Source of the DNA: Propionibacteriales bacterium
Lineage (GTDB): Bacteria; Actinomycetota; Actinomycetes; Propionibacteriales; Nocardioidaceae
Assembly (NCBI GenBank): GCA_009377795.1
Contig: WHTJ01000004.1
Span: 1-64,000 of the forward strand
DNA length: 64,000 bases
Reading direction: 5' to 3'
In this document: positions 17,558 to 26,388 of the stretch, piece after piece
Layout: each line of letters starts with the position of its first letter
Position numbering within the stretch: the stretch's first letter is position 1
Program-made: the position numbers and the translations under genes
The notes under the pieces: generated by a model
Told to the model about the DNA's origin: nothing
The model's database searches: none
What the model saw: only the letters and a program-made list of their open reading frames with translations

Positions 17558-19327
17558 TCAGTCGTCACGGACGATCCGCGCCAGGTGCTCGACGGCGGAA
17601 TCGACCGGTATGTCCTCGCGCTCACCGGTACGGCGGTCCTTGACCTCGACCACCCCGTCAGCGAGCCGGCGGCCCACGACGACGATCGTGGGTACGCCGA
17701 CCAGCTCGGAGTCCTTGAACTTCACCCCCGGCGAGACACCGCGCCGGTCGTCGTACAAGACCGAGAGGCCGGCGTCCTCGAGCCCGCCGACCAGCCGCTC
17801 GGCGGCCGAGAACACGGCGTCGTCCTTGCCCGTGGCCACGACGTGCAGGTCCGCGGGCGAGATCTGACGCGGCCAGATGATGCCGTCCTGGTCGTGCGAG
17901 TTCTCCACGATCGCGGCGACGGCACGCGATACACCGACGCCGTACGAACCCATCGTGACCGTGACGAGCTTGCCGTGCTCGTCGAGTACACGCAGGTCCA
18001 GCGCCTCGGCGAACCGCCGGCCCAGCTGGAAGATGTGCCCCATCTCGATACCTCGTGCCGACTCCAGCGGGCTGCCGCACCGGGGGCACGGGTCGCCGTC
18101 GCGGACGTTCGCGGCCTCGATGGTGCCGTCGCCGGCGAAGTCCCGCCCGGATACCAGGTCCAGGACGTGGCTGCCCTCCACGTCGGCCCCGGTGACCCAG
18201 CGGCTGCCCTCGACGACCCGCGGGTCGAGCAGGTACCGGATGCCGCTGGCGTTCTCCTCCCCCAGTACGCCGGGGCCGATGTAGCCCTTCACCAGCGCGG
18301 GGTTCGCCGCGAAGTCGGTCTCCAGGAAGGGCTCGACCTCGGCGGGCAGCACCTGCGCCTCCAGCCGCTTGAGGTCGACCTCGCGGTCGCCGGGAACGCC
18401 GACGGCCAGCGGCTCCCGACGACCGTCCGCGTGCACCAAGGTGACCACCACGTTCTTCAGCGTGTCGCCGGCCGTCCATTCCCGGCCGTCGTGGCGCGGG
18501 AACTTGGCGTTCAGGTGGTCGACCAGGGTCTCGATAGTGGGCGTGTCGGGGGTGTGCTCAGCGTGCACGTCCGGGACGTCGTCGTGCGGGACCGGGTCGG
18601 GTACGGCGACGCGGACCGCCTCGACGTTCGCGGCGTAGTCGCAGCTGGTGCAGCGCACGTACGTGTCCTCGCCGTTCTCCGCGGTCGCCAGGAACTCCTC
18701 GCTGGCGGAGCCGCCCATGGCACCGGACATCGCGGCGACGATGACGTAGTCGAACCCGAGCCGGTCGAAGATCCGGATGTAGGCGTCACGGTGTGCGTTG
18801 TAGGACTTCATGAACGCCTCATCGGAGACGTCGAAGGAGTAGGAGTCCTTCATCACGAACTCGCGGCCGCGCAGGATGCCCGCACGCGGACGCGGCTCGT
18901 CGCGGTATTTCGTCTGGATCTGGTAGAGGTACAGCGGCAGGTCCTTGTACGACGAGTAGAGGTCCTTCACCAGCAGGGTGAACATCTCCTCATGCGTCGG
19001 CCCGAGCAGGTGGTCGGCGCCCTTGCGGTCCTTGAGCCGGAAGATGTTGTCGCCGTACTCCGTCCAGCGGTTCGACGCCTCGTAGGGCTCCCTCGGCAGC
19101 AGGGCCGGGAAGTGCACCTCCTGCGCGCCCATCGCGTCCATCTCCTCGCGGATGATCCGCTCGACGTTGCGATAGACCCGATAGCCCAGCGGCAGCCAGG
19201 AGTAAATGCCCGGCGCGGCCCGCCGGATGTAACCGGCGCGCACGAGCAGCCGGTGGCTCGGCACCTCGGCGTCCACCGGGTCCTCGCGCAGGGTGCGCAG
19301 GAACAGTGTCGACATCCGCAGAGCCAC
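17558..19327 (-). CDS. proS: Prolyl-tRNA synthetase
   Basis: 589 residues, bacterial-type ProRS with the inserted editing (INS) domain. Class II motif 1 lies near the N-terminus ([20 protein letters not shown]), then GPTHEEMFT, motif 2 ([20 protein letters not shown]) and motif 3 ([20 protein letters not shown]). The INS domain spans about 240-400, with the Cys pair CPRCG just after it. The C-terminal anticodon-binding domain ends IVRDD. GTG start at 19327 with AGAGGAG. The usual actinobacterial order is dxr-rseP-ispG-GNAT-proS; here several genes intervene, so proS is probably transcribed alone. Confidence 0.97.
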   Translation of the reverse strand: MALRMSTLFLRTLREDPVDAEVPSHRLLVRAGYIRRAAPGIYSWLPLGYRVYRNVERIIREEMDAMGAQEVHFPALLPREPYEASNRWTEYGDNIFRLKDRKGADHLLGPTHEEMFTLLVKDLYSSYKDLPLYLYQIQTKYRDEPRPRAGILRGREFVMKDSYSFDVSDEAFMKSYNAHRDAYIRIFDRLGFDYVIVAAMSGAMGGSASEEFLATAENGEDTYVRCTSCDYAANVEAVRVAVPDPVPHDDVPDVHAEHTPDTPTIETLVDHLNAKFPRHDGREWTAGDTLKNVVVTLVHADGRREPLAVGVPGDREVDLKRLEAQVLPAEVEPFLETDFAANPALVKGYIGPGVLGEENASGIRYLLDPRVVEGSRWVTGADVEGSHVLDLVSGRDFAGDGTIEAANVRDGDPCPRCGSPLESARGIEMGHIFQLGRRFAEALDLRVLDEHGKLVTVTMGSYGVGVSRAVAAIVENSHDQDGIIWPRQISPADLHVVATGKDDAVFSAAERLVGGLEDAGLSVLYDDRRGVSPGVKFKDSELVGVPTIVVVGRRLADGVVEVKDRRTGEREDIPVDSAVEHLARIVRDD

Positions 19328-19418
19328 GAGAACTCCTCTGAGTAGGGAGACCAGGTCGGTTGCGACAATATCTGGCCGGTCGCGGCGCCGACATCCGGTT
19401 TGCCGACCGGCGTCCCCA

Positions 19419-19434
19419 TAGGCTGACCGGCGTG
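19419..19434 (+). promoter_or_regulatory. Candidate leaderless promoter of the aldo/keto reductase gene
   Basis: TAGGCT (TANNNT) at 19419-19424 ends 7 nt before the GTG at 19432, and no Shine-Dalgarno sequence is seen. This suggests a transcript beginning at the start codon. Inferred. Confidence 0.4.
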
Positions 19435-20412
19435 GAGTACGCCAACCTTGGTTCGTCCGGTCTGAAGGTGTCCCGGATCTGTCTGGGCATGATGAGCTAC
19501 GGCGATCGGGCGCAACGCGAGTGGTTCCTGGACGAGGCGGCGGCCGAGCCGATCGTACGCCGCGCGGTCGAGTCCGGCGTGACGTTCTTCGACACCGCGA
19601 ACGCGTACTCGGACGGTGTCAGCGAGGAGATCACCGGCCGCCTGCTCCCCAAGCTCTTCCCGCGGCGGGAGGACTACGTGCTCGCGACCAAGGTGTACAT
19701 GCCGATGGGTCCCGGACCGAACGACCGCGGGCTCTCCCGCAAGCACATCATGGCCGCCATCGACGCCTCGCTCAGCCGGCTGGGCCACGACTACGTCGAC
19801 CTGTACCAGATCCATCGCTGGGACTACGACACTCCGATCGAGGAGACCATGGCGGCGCTGCACGACGTCGTAGAGGCCGGGAAGGCCCGCTATGTCGGCG
19901 CCTCCAGCATGTTCGCCTGGCAGTTCGCGAAGGCGCAATACACCGCCGAGGCGGCCGGCCTGACCCGGTTCGTGTCGATGCAGAACCACTACAACCTGGT
20001 CTATCGCGAGGAGGAGCGGGAGATGATCCCGCTGTGCGTCGACCAGGGCGTGGGCATCATCCCCTGGAGCCCGCTCGCCCGCGGCCTGCTCACCGGAACC
20101 CGCGAGCGCGGCGGTCCGCCGCAAACCGTCCGGGCGGGCAACGATGGGTTCGCGGAGCGGATGTACGACGACGCCGACTTCGACGTGGTCGAGGCCGTAC
20201 GCGCGGTCGCGGATCAGCGCGACGTGCCTCCCGCGCAGCTCGCGCTGGCGTGGCTGCTCCGTCAGCCGAACGTGGTCGCGCCGATCATCGGCGCGACGAA
20301 GGAGAGCTACCTGGACGACGCGGCCGCCGCGGTCGAACTCACGTTGACCGATGACGAGGTCGAGCGGATGGAGGCGCCGTACCGGCCGCACCCGATCCGC
20401 GGCCACTCCTGA
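19432..20412 (+). CDS. Aldo/keto reductase
   Basis: 326 residues, an (alpha/beta)8 NADPH-dependent oxidoreductase of the YajO/YghZ-like group. Conserved features are [19 protein letters not shown] at the start, [13 protein letters not shown] (catalytic D and Y of the DxxxxY motif), K in LATKVYMP, H in [14 protein letters not shown], and the cofactor end [12 protein letters not shown]. The physiological substrate is not predictable. The GTG at 19432 gives the family start ([10 protein letters not shown]). The gene is oriented away from proS and is followed by a family 1 palindrome that could end the transcript. Confidence 0.92.
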   Translation: MEYANLGSSGLKVSRICLGMMSYGDRAQREWFLDEAAAEPIVRRAVESGVTFFDTANAYSDGVSEEITGRLLPKLFPRREDYVLATKVYMPMGPGPNDRGLSRKHIMAAIDASLSRLGHDYVDLYQIHRWDYDTPIEETMAALHDVVEAGKARYVGASSMFAWQFAKAQYTAEAAGLTRFVSMQNHYNLVYREEEREMIPLCVDQGVGIIPWSPLARGLLTGTRERGGPPQTVRAGNDGFAERMYDDADFDVVEAVRAVADQRDVPPAQLALAWLLRQPNVVAPIIGATKESYLDDAAAAVELTLTDDEVERMEAPYRPHPIRGHS

Positions 20413-20428
20413 GCGTTGCGGGCGTATT

Positions 20429-20480
20429 TTCGCACCGAGATTGCGCGTCTGGTCGACCAGATGTGCAATCTCGGCGCGAA
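20429..20480. repeat. Interspersed palindromic repeat, family 1
   Basis: A 52-bp near-perfect palindrome centred on GGTCGACC, with arms TTCGCACCGAGATTGCGCGT on the left and GATGTGCAATCTCGGCGCGA on the right. It lies 16 bp after the aldo/keto reductase stop and upstream of the manganese riboswitch. It is a close relative of the perfect copy at 36384-36433. Confidence 0.9.
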
Positions 20481-20582
20481 AGGTTCTGCGCGTCCCGAGA
20501 TGCGTTCGTGGCCGGAATCACGGCGTCGCGGGGGCGCTTCAATTTCCGAGACCGGCCACGCTACTGGTAGCGTCTTTTCCAA

Positions 20583-20719
20583 CGAAGGGGAGTAGTCCCC
20601 AACAGCATCGTCGACATACTGGCCGGCTCGCCGGCCCGGCGATGCGGCCCGTACCGGCTGGTGCGAGGCGGACGAGACCTTCGACCGGCACGAACATTCA
20701 TGACGTGCCCGGTCGAAGG
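20583..20719 (+). promoter_or_regulatory. yybP-ykoY (manganese) riboswitch with expression platform
   Basis: It contains GAAGGGGAGTAG near the 5' end, CATCGTCGACATACTGG in the middle and ACGAGACCTTCG at the 3' end, all recognisable parts of the yybP-ykoY aptamer. P1 pairs CGAAGG (20583-20588) with CCTTCG (20678-20683). The same 3' P1 strand can instead pair with CCGGTCGAAGG (20709-20719), a 14-bp hairpin (20679-20718) just before the gene. Mn2+ binding would hold P1 and release this region. It stands upstream of a UPF0016 family exporter, a known partner of this riboswitch. Confidence 0.88.
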
Positions 20720-20757
20720 GCATGTCTGCTCCGAGGCCGGGCGGGACGGAGTTCTTC

Positions 20758-21324
20758 GTGGAGGCATTCCTCCTCAGCACCGCGGTTATCTTCTTGGCCG
20801 AGCTCGGCGACAAGAGCCAACTGATGGCACTCACGTTCGCCAGCCGGTTCCCCGCCCGTACAGTCCTGCTCGGCATCACGATCGCGACCGCCGTGGTCCA
20901 CCTGGCGTCGGTGGTGTTGGGTGCCGCGGTGGGCGTGACGCTTCCGACCACCGCGATCTCGATCCTCGCCGGTCTGGCGTTCTTCGGTTTCGCCGCCTGG
21001 ACACTGCGCGGCGACTCTCTGACCGAAGACGAGCGCACGAAGGTGCAGCGCGCCACCGGCCAGGCCCTGCTCGTGATCGGTACGACGTTCTTCCTCGCCG
21101 AGCTCGGTGACAAGACGATGCTGGCCACCATCACGCTGGCCACGGACAACGGCCTGGTCGGAACCTGGGTCGGCAGCACGGTGGGAATGGTGATCGCCGA
21201 CGCCCTGGCGATCGGTGCCGGGCTGGCTCTGGGCAGGCGGCTCCCGGACAAGGTCGTGAGGTATGGCGCGGCCGCCGCGTTCGCGGTCTTCGGCGTGCTG
21301 CTCATCTGGCGGGGGTTGTCGTAG
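20758..21324 (+). CDS. TMEM165/GDT1 (UPF0016) family manganese exporter
   Basis: 188 residues, about six transmembrane helices in two repeats. Each repeat holds the signature ExGD(K/R)(S/T): FLAELGDKSQLMALTFASRF in the first and FLAELGDKTMLATITLAT in the second. The family exports Mn2+ (or Ca2+) against protons, and the manganese riboswitch in front supports manganese. I place the start at GTG 20758, which has GGAG at good spacing and matches the family N-terminus. The ATG at 20722 would add 12 atypical residues and has its purine box too close. The gene converges on the next gene with only 7 bp between them. Confidence 0.93.
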   Translation: MEAFLLSTAVIFLAELGDKSQLMALTFASRFPARTVLLGITIATAVVHLASVVLGAAVGVTLPTTAISILAGLAFFGFAAWTLRGDSLTEDERTKVQRATGQALLVIGTTFFLAELGDKTMLATITLATDNGLVGTWVGSTVGMVIADALAIGAGLALGRRLPDKVVRYGAAAAFAVFGVLLIWRGLS

Positions 21325-21331
21325 CCGTCGC

Positions 21332-22294
21332 TCAACTCGGCGATCGTTCGGCCTGGAACCGCCGTACGAAGTCCTCGATGTGCGCCCGCCACGCCGCCAG
21401 GCCGACGGAGCGTTGCCCGGCCAGCTCGGGCGGGCCGGTCTGGGTGACCGTGATGCGGGTGCCGGCGGGGGTGCTGGACAGCTCCCATCGCACCCGGCCG
21501 GCGGTCCGATCCTCGCACTGCCAGTCGTACTCCAGAACGGTCGGCGCCTCGGCCGCCGTGACCGGGCCCGACGGGACGCGCGCGGTGGTGAAGCCGTCCG
21601 GTGGCGGGTCGCCGACGGCCGGCGCGGTTACCTTCTCCGGTGGTACGCCGGGATCGGCGCCTTTCAACGCAGCCCACACCTGCTCGACCGGATGCTCGAC
21701 CGGCGTGGTGGCCGACGCCTGCATGAGCTGCCGGTCGAAGCGCACCCGCCAGCCGTCCGGTGTGTCCTCCGTCGACCCGCGGTTGAGACCGAACTTCTCC
21801 ATGAACGCCTCGAAGTTCTCGACCATGTGCTCCGGCCATTCGACCGGGCGCTCGTCCAGCACCATCTCCAATGCGTTGAGGCAGTCCGTCCAGCCGGCCG
21901 CATAGCTGGCGGCGAACGGCCGGTCGTAGAACATGTGGGTGAAGACCAGCAGACAGCCGTCGCCGTCGGGGCGCAGCTCGAAGTGGTTGAGATTGTCGCG
22001 CTCGTTCTCGAGCACGTCACCGGCCGGCGTACTGAACGCGAAGACCCGCGGCGGGTCGCACTCGGTGACGGTCCCCTCCATGGTCGACTGCCCGGGCATG
22101 TTCGGGTCGCCGCCCACGTCGAAGCCGATCGTGCCGCCGACCCGGAGGTCGATCCTCGTCGCGGGCATGGGGTACCACTGGTTGAGGTGCTCGGGCTCGG
22201 TGATGGCCCGCCACACCTTCTCCTGCGGATGGGCGAGCCGGCGCTCCATCCGGAGTACGCAGCGGTCGCCGGCCGTACGCAGGGTCTCGTTCAC
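21332..22294 (-). CDS. Double-domain SRPBCC (AHSA1-like) protein
   Basis: 320 residues with two START-like domains in tandem. The first (about 1-150) has ERRLAHPQEKVWRAITEPEH and FTHMFYDRPFAASYAAGWTD. The second (about 185-320) has DRQLMQASATTPVEHPVEQV and SSTPAGTRITVTQTGPPELA. No ligand or enzyme activity can be named. The GTG at 22294 overlaps the stop of the ArsR gene (GTGA) and has GAGGAG in front, so translation is coupled. This is the second ArsR-SRPBCC pair in the window, here with a duplicated domain. Confidence 0.88.
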   Translation of the reverse strand: MNETLRTAGDRCVLRMERRLAHPQEKVWRAITEPEHLNQWYPMPATRIDLRVGGTIGFDVGGDPNMPGQSTMEGTVTECDPPRVFAFSTPAGDVLENERDNLNHFELRPDGDGCLLVFTHMFYDRPFAASYAAGWTDCLNALEMVLDERPVEWPEHMVENFEAFMEKFGLNRGSTEDTPDGWRVRFDRQLMQASATTPVEHPVEQVWAALKGADPGVPPEKVTAPAVGDPPPDGFTTARVPSGPVTAAEAPTVLEYDWQCEDRTAGRVRWELSSTPAGTRITVTQTGPPELAGQRSVGLAAWRAHIEDFVRRFQAERSPS

Positions 22295-22632
22295 GGCTGC
22301 TCCTCGTCGTTCGGCTTATCGGGGTCGTCGGGCATGACGTCCAGGTGTCGTTCGAGGGCGTCGAGACGCTCCTCCCACATCCAGCGGTACGGCGTGAGCC
22401 ATGCGTCCAGCTCGGCCAGTGGCTCGGGGCGCAGCTCGTACCAGCGGCGCTGCGCATCCCGCCGGACCGTGACCAGCCCGGCCTCGCGCAGCACGCGGAG
22501 ATGCTTCGACGTGCCCGGCTGGGTCAGCCCGAGCCGCTCGGTGAGCTCACCGACCAGGCGCGGCTGCTCCCGGAGGAGATCCAGGATCCGCCGCCGGGTC
22601 GGCTCTGCGAGTACCTCGAACGGTGCGGGCAT
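22291..22632 (-). CDS. ArsR-family transcriptional regulator
   Basis: 113 residues with a winged helix-turn-helix: LAEPTRRRILDLLREQPRLV, then LTQPGTSKHLRVLREAGLV as recognition helix and a C-terminal dimerisation helix (WMWEERLDALERHLDVM). There are no metal-binding cysteines. It is co-transcribed with the double SRPBCC protein, probably as its autoregulated repressor. ATG start at 22632. An AT-rich patch (GATGGTTATATAGC) directly upstream could hold the promoter or operator. Confidence 0.92.
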   Translation of the reverse strand: MPAPFEVLAEPTRRRILDLLREQPRLVGELTERLGLTQPGTSKHLRVLREAGLVTVRRDAQRRWYELRPEPLAELDAWLTPYRWMWEERLDALERHLDVMPDDPDKPNDEEQP

Positions 22633-22686
22633 GGGTCCAACATACTGAGATGGTTATATAGCTGTCAAGGCATACAGAGCTCCGAG

Positions 22687-23901
22687 CTAGCGGGCCAGCC
22701 GGAGCCCGTGAGATCTCGCGCCGAGCAGGTTCACCGCCTCGTTGACCCGCGCCAGGGAGGCGGACAGGGCCCGCGCGCTCGCGTCCGGGTGGCCGGTCTC
22801 GAGGGCGCGGGTGGTCCGCAGCAGGCGCATCCGCGGCGTTCCCGGGTCGTATGGCGTGATGTACGTCGGGATGTACTCCGCCTTGTGAACCGCGAACCGG
22901 CCGCCACGGCGCTCGCGGAACGTGAAACGCGCCGTCACGCCCTCATAGACCCCGGTGACGTCGGTCTCCTGCTGCGCCACCATGTTCCCGAGGCCGTAGG
23001 CCACCCACTTGCCGCCGATCCGCTCGAACGGCTGCGCCACATGGGCGTGGTGCCCGTACAGCAGGTCCACCGCGGCCGAACGCAGCAACCGCCGGGCGAT
23101 GGACCGCTGCTCGGGTGTCGGTTCGCTCTGGTACTCCAGACCCCAGTGCAGCCCGACCAGCACCACGTCCGCACCCGCCGCACGGGCCGCACGGGCACGC
23201 CGCAGGATGTCCGCGGTGTCGATCACCTGCACAGACCACGGCCTCTCGACCGGCAGCCCGACCCCGTACGTCTGGCTCACCAGCCCCACCCTCGCCCGGC
23301 CGACCCGGACGATCACCGGACGCCGGGCCTCCCCCGGCGTGCGCGCCGTACCGGCATGCGCGACCTGGTGCGCATCGAGCGTGTCCAGCGTCCTCCTGAT
23401 CCCGCCGAGGCCCTGGTCGACACTGTGGTTGGAGGCCGTCGTACAGGCGTCGAACCCGGCCCAGGCGAGCGCGGGAACGATCTGCGGCGGCCCGCTGAAG
23501 ATCGGATAGCCCGAGTACGGACCGCCCCTCGGTGCCAGCGGCACCTCCAGGTGGCACACCGCCAGATCGGCGCCGTCCACCACCGCACGCATGCCGCGCA
23601 GCAGCGGCCGGAAGTCCATCCCCGACCGACCGGCGACCGTGGCATCACGTCGCGCCGTCACCCAAAGACCGTCGTGCAACAGGACGTCGCCGGCCATCAC
23701 CACGGTGAACTCCCGCGGCGGCCTCGGGTCGGGCGTGCGGTGCGGCTCCGTGGGGCGTTCGCCGGGACTGCCCGTACCGGGGGAAGGAGACGGGACGGCC
23801 GTCGTCGTCTCGGGCGGCTCGCTCGCCGGCTCGCCCGTGGTCGTGCACGAGGCCAGGATCACCACGAGGTACGCCGCGGCACACCTCGACCCGAGTCTCA
23901 C
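22687..23901 (-). CDS. CapA-family (PGA synthesis) lipoprotein
   Basis: 404 residues. A lipoprotein signal with lipobox LASC is followed by a Pro/Thr/Ser-rich linker of about 45 residues. A metallophosphatase-like CapA/PgsA domain comes next: FTVVMAGDVLLHDGLW, then DLAVCHLEVPLA, TASNHSVDQGLGG, GLHWGLEYQSEPTPEQ and YGHHAHVAQPFE. These are the metal-binding motifs of the family, named from poly-gamma-glutamate capsule synthesis, but many homologues act on other envelope polymers. No capB/capC genes are near. GTG start at 23901 with a weak ribosome binding site. Confidence 0.9.
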   Translation of the reverse strand: MRLGSRCAAAYLVVILASCTTTGEPASEPPETTTAVPSPSPGTGSPGERPTEPHRTPDPRPPREFTVVMAGDVLLHDGLWVTARRDATVAGRSGMDFRPLLRGMRAVVDGADLAVCHLEVPLAPRGGPYSGYPIFSGPPQIVPALAWAGFDACTTASNHSVDQGLGGIRRTLDTLDAHQVAHAGTARTPGEARRPVIVRVGRARVGLVSQTYGVGLPVERPWSVQVIDTADILRRARAARAAGADVVLVGLHWGLEYQSEPTPEQRSIARRLLRSAAVDLLYGHHAHVAQPFERIGGKWVAYGLGNMVAQQETDVTGVYEGVTARFTFRERRGGRFAVHKAEYIPTYITPYDPGTPRMRLLRTTRALETGHPDASARALSASLARVNEAVNLLGARSHGLRLAR

Positions 23902-23921
23902 CGCCGGCCCCGAGTCACGGT

Positions 23922-24767
23922 TCAGAACAAGATCGTGGTGAACCAGGTGTGCTCCCGGAAACCCACCCGCTCATAGCATCGCCGGGCAGCCAGGTTGTGC
24001 TCGTTGACGTACAGCGTCACGACCGGCGCGATCGACCGCAGGGCCTCCGCCATCACGGCCGCCGTACCGGCGACCGACAACCCCTCACCGCGCCGCTCGC
24101 GCCGCACCCACACGCCCTGCGCCTGGCAGGCGCGAGGAGTCGCCGCGCCGATCTCGGCCTTGAAGATCACCTCGCCGTCCTCGATGCGCGCGAACGCCAT
24201 GCCGGCGGAGATGAGCTGGCGTACCCGCGCCTGGTAGAGCTCCTTGCCGCCACCGGCCTCGGGCGAGACGCCGACCTCCTCGGTGAACATCTTCACGCAG
24301 GCCGGATAGAGGATGTCGAACTCGTCCGGACGCACCCGGCGTACGAGCGGGTCCGGTTCGACCCGGGGCGCGGTGTCGAGCACCAGGAACGGCTGGTGGC
24401 CGCGGACCAGCCGGGCCGGACCCCAGTATGGCTCGAGCGCCTCCCACATCTGGTTGACGCTGTCCTCCGGGCCGACGATCGAGGAGCACGACCGGCCCTT
24501 GGCGACTGCACGGTCCGCGAAGGCGCGTACGGCGTCCGGGGTGGCGTGGACCGGCACCAGGTTGGCCGCCGCGTGGCACAGGGAGACCAGGTTGCCGTCC
24601 TCGACGTACCCCCACATCTCACCACCGAGCCAGCGGGACTGGAGCCGGGTCAGGCGCACCCGGTGGTCGACGAAGACGTGGGTGATCGGTTCCCGCTCCA
24701 GCAGGGCCTCCACCTGCGGCAGGTCGGCCGGCCCGAGAAGCCGGATCCCGCTCCTGGTCTTCAGCAT
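23922..24767 (-). CDS. DUF4081 / GNAT N-acetyltransferase
   Basis: 281 residues. The N-terminal DUF4081 domain (IRLLGPADLPQVEALLEREP to about 130) is followed by a GNAT domain with VWVRRERRGEGLSVAGTAAV (acetyl-CoA binding) and a C-terminal CYERVGFREHTWFTTILF. This gene follows ispG in most actinobacteria. The acceptor is unknown. The ATG at 24767 starts the domain and has TACGCT 6 nt upstream, suggesting a leaderless message. The longer open frame to 24920 would read through a palindromic repeat. Confidence 0.92.
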   Translation of the reverse strand: MLKTRSGIRLLGPADLPQVEALLEREPITHVFVDHRVRLTRLQSRWLGGEMWGYVEDGNLVSLCHAAANLVPVHATPDAVRAFADRAVAKGRSCSSIVGPEDSVNQMWEALEPYWGPARLVRGHQPFLVLDTAPRVEPDPLVRRVRPDEFDILYPACVKMFTEEVGVSPEAGGGKELYQARVRQLISAGMAFARIEDGEVIFKAEIGAATPRACQAQGVWVRRERRGEGLSVAGTAAVMAEALRSIAPVVTLYVNEHNLAARRCYERVGFREHTWFTTILF

Positions 24768-24779
24768 GGAGTGAGCGTA
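24767..24779 (-). promoter_or_regulatory. Candidate leaderless promoter of the GNAT gene
   Basis: On the minus strand TACGCT (24779-24774) ends 6 nt before the ATG at 24767, with no Shine-Dalgarno sequence between. Fits an actinobacterial -10 at a leaderless start. Inferred. Confidence 0.4.
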
Positions 24780-24825
24780 CGCCGGAACCCGACCCGTCCG
24801 CGCCCCGGCGCCGTTGCCGGCCCCA

Positions 24826-24917
24826 CGTTGCGCGGCGCGAAATGGCTGCCAGATCTCCGAAATCACAGCCAGAACGCGCCACGCGAATTGCGACAGCAGC
24901 CAGTTCGCGCCACGCGA
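24826..24917. repeat. Interspersed palindromic repeat, family 2, composite copy
   Basis: The left arm (GCGCGGCGCGAAATGGCTG) is followed by two copies of the complementary arm, AGCCAGAACGCGCCACGCGAA (24867-24887) and AGCCAGTTCGCGCCACGCG (24897-24915). Either can pair with the left arm. The element lies between ispG and the GNAT gene. Confidence 0.75.
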
Positions 24918-24938
24918 CAACCGAGGCGGACCGAGGGG

Positions 24939-26099
24939 TCAGCCGACGGTGACCGACGGACCGGTGTCCGCGCCCTCGACCGGCTCGCCCATCTCGTCCG
25001 CGATCCGCATCGCCTCGTCGATCAGCGTCTCCACGATCTTGGACTCGGGGACGGTCTTGATCACCTCGCCGTTGACGAAGATCTGGCCCTTGCCGTTGCC
25101 GGACGCCACCCCGAGATCGGCCTCGCGGGCCTCCCCCGGCCCGTTCACCACGCAGCCCATCACCGCGACCCGCAGCGGCACCTCCATGCCCTCGAGCCCG
25201 GCGGTGACCTCGTCGGCCAGCTTGTACACGTCGACCTGAGCCCGGCCGCACGACGGGCAGGACACGATCTCCAGCTTGCGCGGCCGCAGGTTGAGCGACT
25301 GCAGGATCTGCAGCCCGACCTTGACCTCCTCGACCGGCGGCGCGGACAGCGAAACCCTGATGGTGTCGCCGATACCCTTCGCCAGCAGGGCACCGAACGC
25401 CACCGACGACTTGATCGTCCCCTGGAACGCCGGGCCCGCCTCGGTGACGCCGAGGTGCAGCGGCCAGTCGCCGCGCTCGGCGAGCATCTCGTACGCCTGG
25501 ACCATCACGACCGGGTCGTGGTGTTTCACCGAGATCTTGAAGTCGTGGAAGTCGTGCTCCTCGAACAGCGACGCCTCCCAGACCGCCGACTCCACCATGG
25601 CCTCGGCGCTCGGCTTGCCGTACTTCTCCAGCAGCCGCTTGTCCAGCGAGCCGGCGTTGACCCCGATCCGGAGGGAGACCCCGGCGTCCGACGCCGCATT
25701 CGCGATCTCCTTCACCTGGTCGTCGAACTTGCGGATGTTGCCGGGATTCACCCGCACCGCTGCGCAGCCGGCCTCGATCGCGGCGAAGACGTACCGCGGC
25801 TGGAAATGGATGTCGGCGATCACCGGGATCTGCGACTTCTGCGCGATCGCGGGCAGCGCGTCGGCGTCGTCCGGGCTCGGGCACGCGACCCGCACGATGT
25901 CGCATCCGGCGGCGGTCAGCTCCGCGATCTGCTGCAGGGTGGCGTCGATGTCGGTGGTCGGCGTGGTGGTCATCGACTGCACCGACACCGGCGCGTCGCC
26001 GCCGACCAGCACCTTGCCGACGCGGATCTGGCGCGACTTGCGCCGCTCGGCGAGGGTCGGCGGCGGCGCGGAGGGCATGCCCAGCTCGATCGAGGTCAT
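24939..26099 (-). CDS. ispG: 4-hydroxy-3-methylbut-2-en-1-yl diphosphate synthase
   Basis: 386 residues. The TIM-barrel domain includes [19 protein letters not shown] and RVNPGNIR. The iron-sulfur domain has the [4Fe-4S] ligands CPSCGR and [13 protein letters not shown]. It converts MEcPP to HMBPP in the MEP isoprenoid pathway, two steps from the end. ATG start at 26099. It normally follows dxr and rseP directly; here an aldehyde dehydrogenase remnant, an amidohydrolase and an agmatinase lie between rseP and ispG. Confidence 0.97.
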   Translation of the reverse strand: MTSIELGMPSAPPPTLAERRKSRQIRVGKVLVGGDAPVSVQSMTTTPTTDIDATLQQIAELTAAGCDIVRVACPSPDDADALPAIAQKSQIPVIADIHFQPRYVFAAIEAGCAAVRVNPGNIRKFDDQVKEIANAASDAGVSLRIGVNAGSLDKRLLEKYGKPSAEAMVESAVWEASLFEEHDFHDFKISVKHHDPVVMVQAYEMLAERGDWPLHLGVTEAGPAFQGTIKSSVAFGALLAKGIGDTIRVSLSAPPVEEVKVGLQILQSLNLRPRKLEIVSCPSCGRAQVDVYKLADEVTAGLEGMEVPLRVAVMGCVVNGPGEAREADLGVASGNGKGQIFVNGEVIKTVPESKIVETLIDEAMRIADEMGEPVEGADTGPSVTVG

Positions 26100-26172
26100 G
26101 ACCTTCCTTTGCGGGATCGGGCTTCTCGGGTGTACGCCGTCCAGCTTAAGGCGTACCGGTAAACGCTCCCGC

Positions 26173-26277
26173 TCACGCGTCGAGGCTGGTCATGACGTGC
26201 TTGATCCGGGTGTAGTCCTCAAGGCTGTACATCGAAAGATCCTTGCCGTGGCCGGAGTGCTTGAACCCGCCGTCAGC
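26173..26277 (-). pseudogene. C-terminal remnant of an aldehyde dehydrogenase
   Basis: 34 codons and a TGA encode GGFKHSGHGKDLSMYSLEDY and then [12 protein letters not shown], the very C-terminus typical of gamma-aminobutyraldehyde dehydrogenases (GGxKxSGxGKDxSxY). There is no start codon or catalytic domain upstream. The frame stays open back to the amidohydrolase stop but reads unrelated residues there. A deletion that removed the body of a dehydrogenase at the end of the agmatinase-amidohydrolase operon is the simplest explanation. The rest of 26100-26388 holds nothing I recognise. Confidence 0.8.
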
Positions 26278-26388
26278 CTCCTCCGGTCGGGGACGCACGT
26301 TCTCGTCGCAGTAGACAGCTGGCTGCTGGTTTCGATAGTACGTCGGCAGCTCACGACGGAATTCGTCGTCGATCGCCGCGGCCTCGGC

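Noticed and set aside
20722-20757. ATG at 20722 as the start of the manganese exporter
   Set aside because: Adds 12 atypical residues and its purine box is 1 nt from the ATG; the GTG at 20758 has GGAG at normal spacing and matches the family start. Not excluded.
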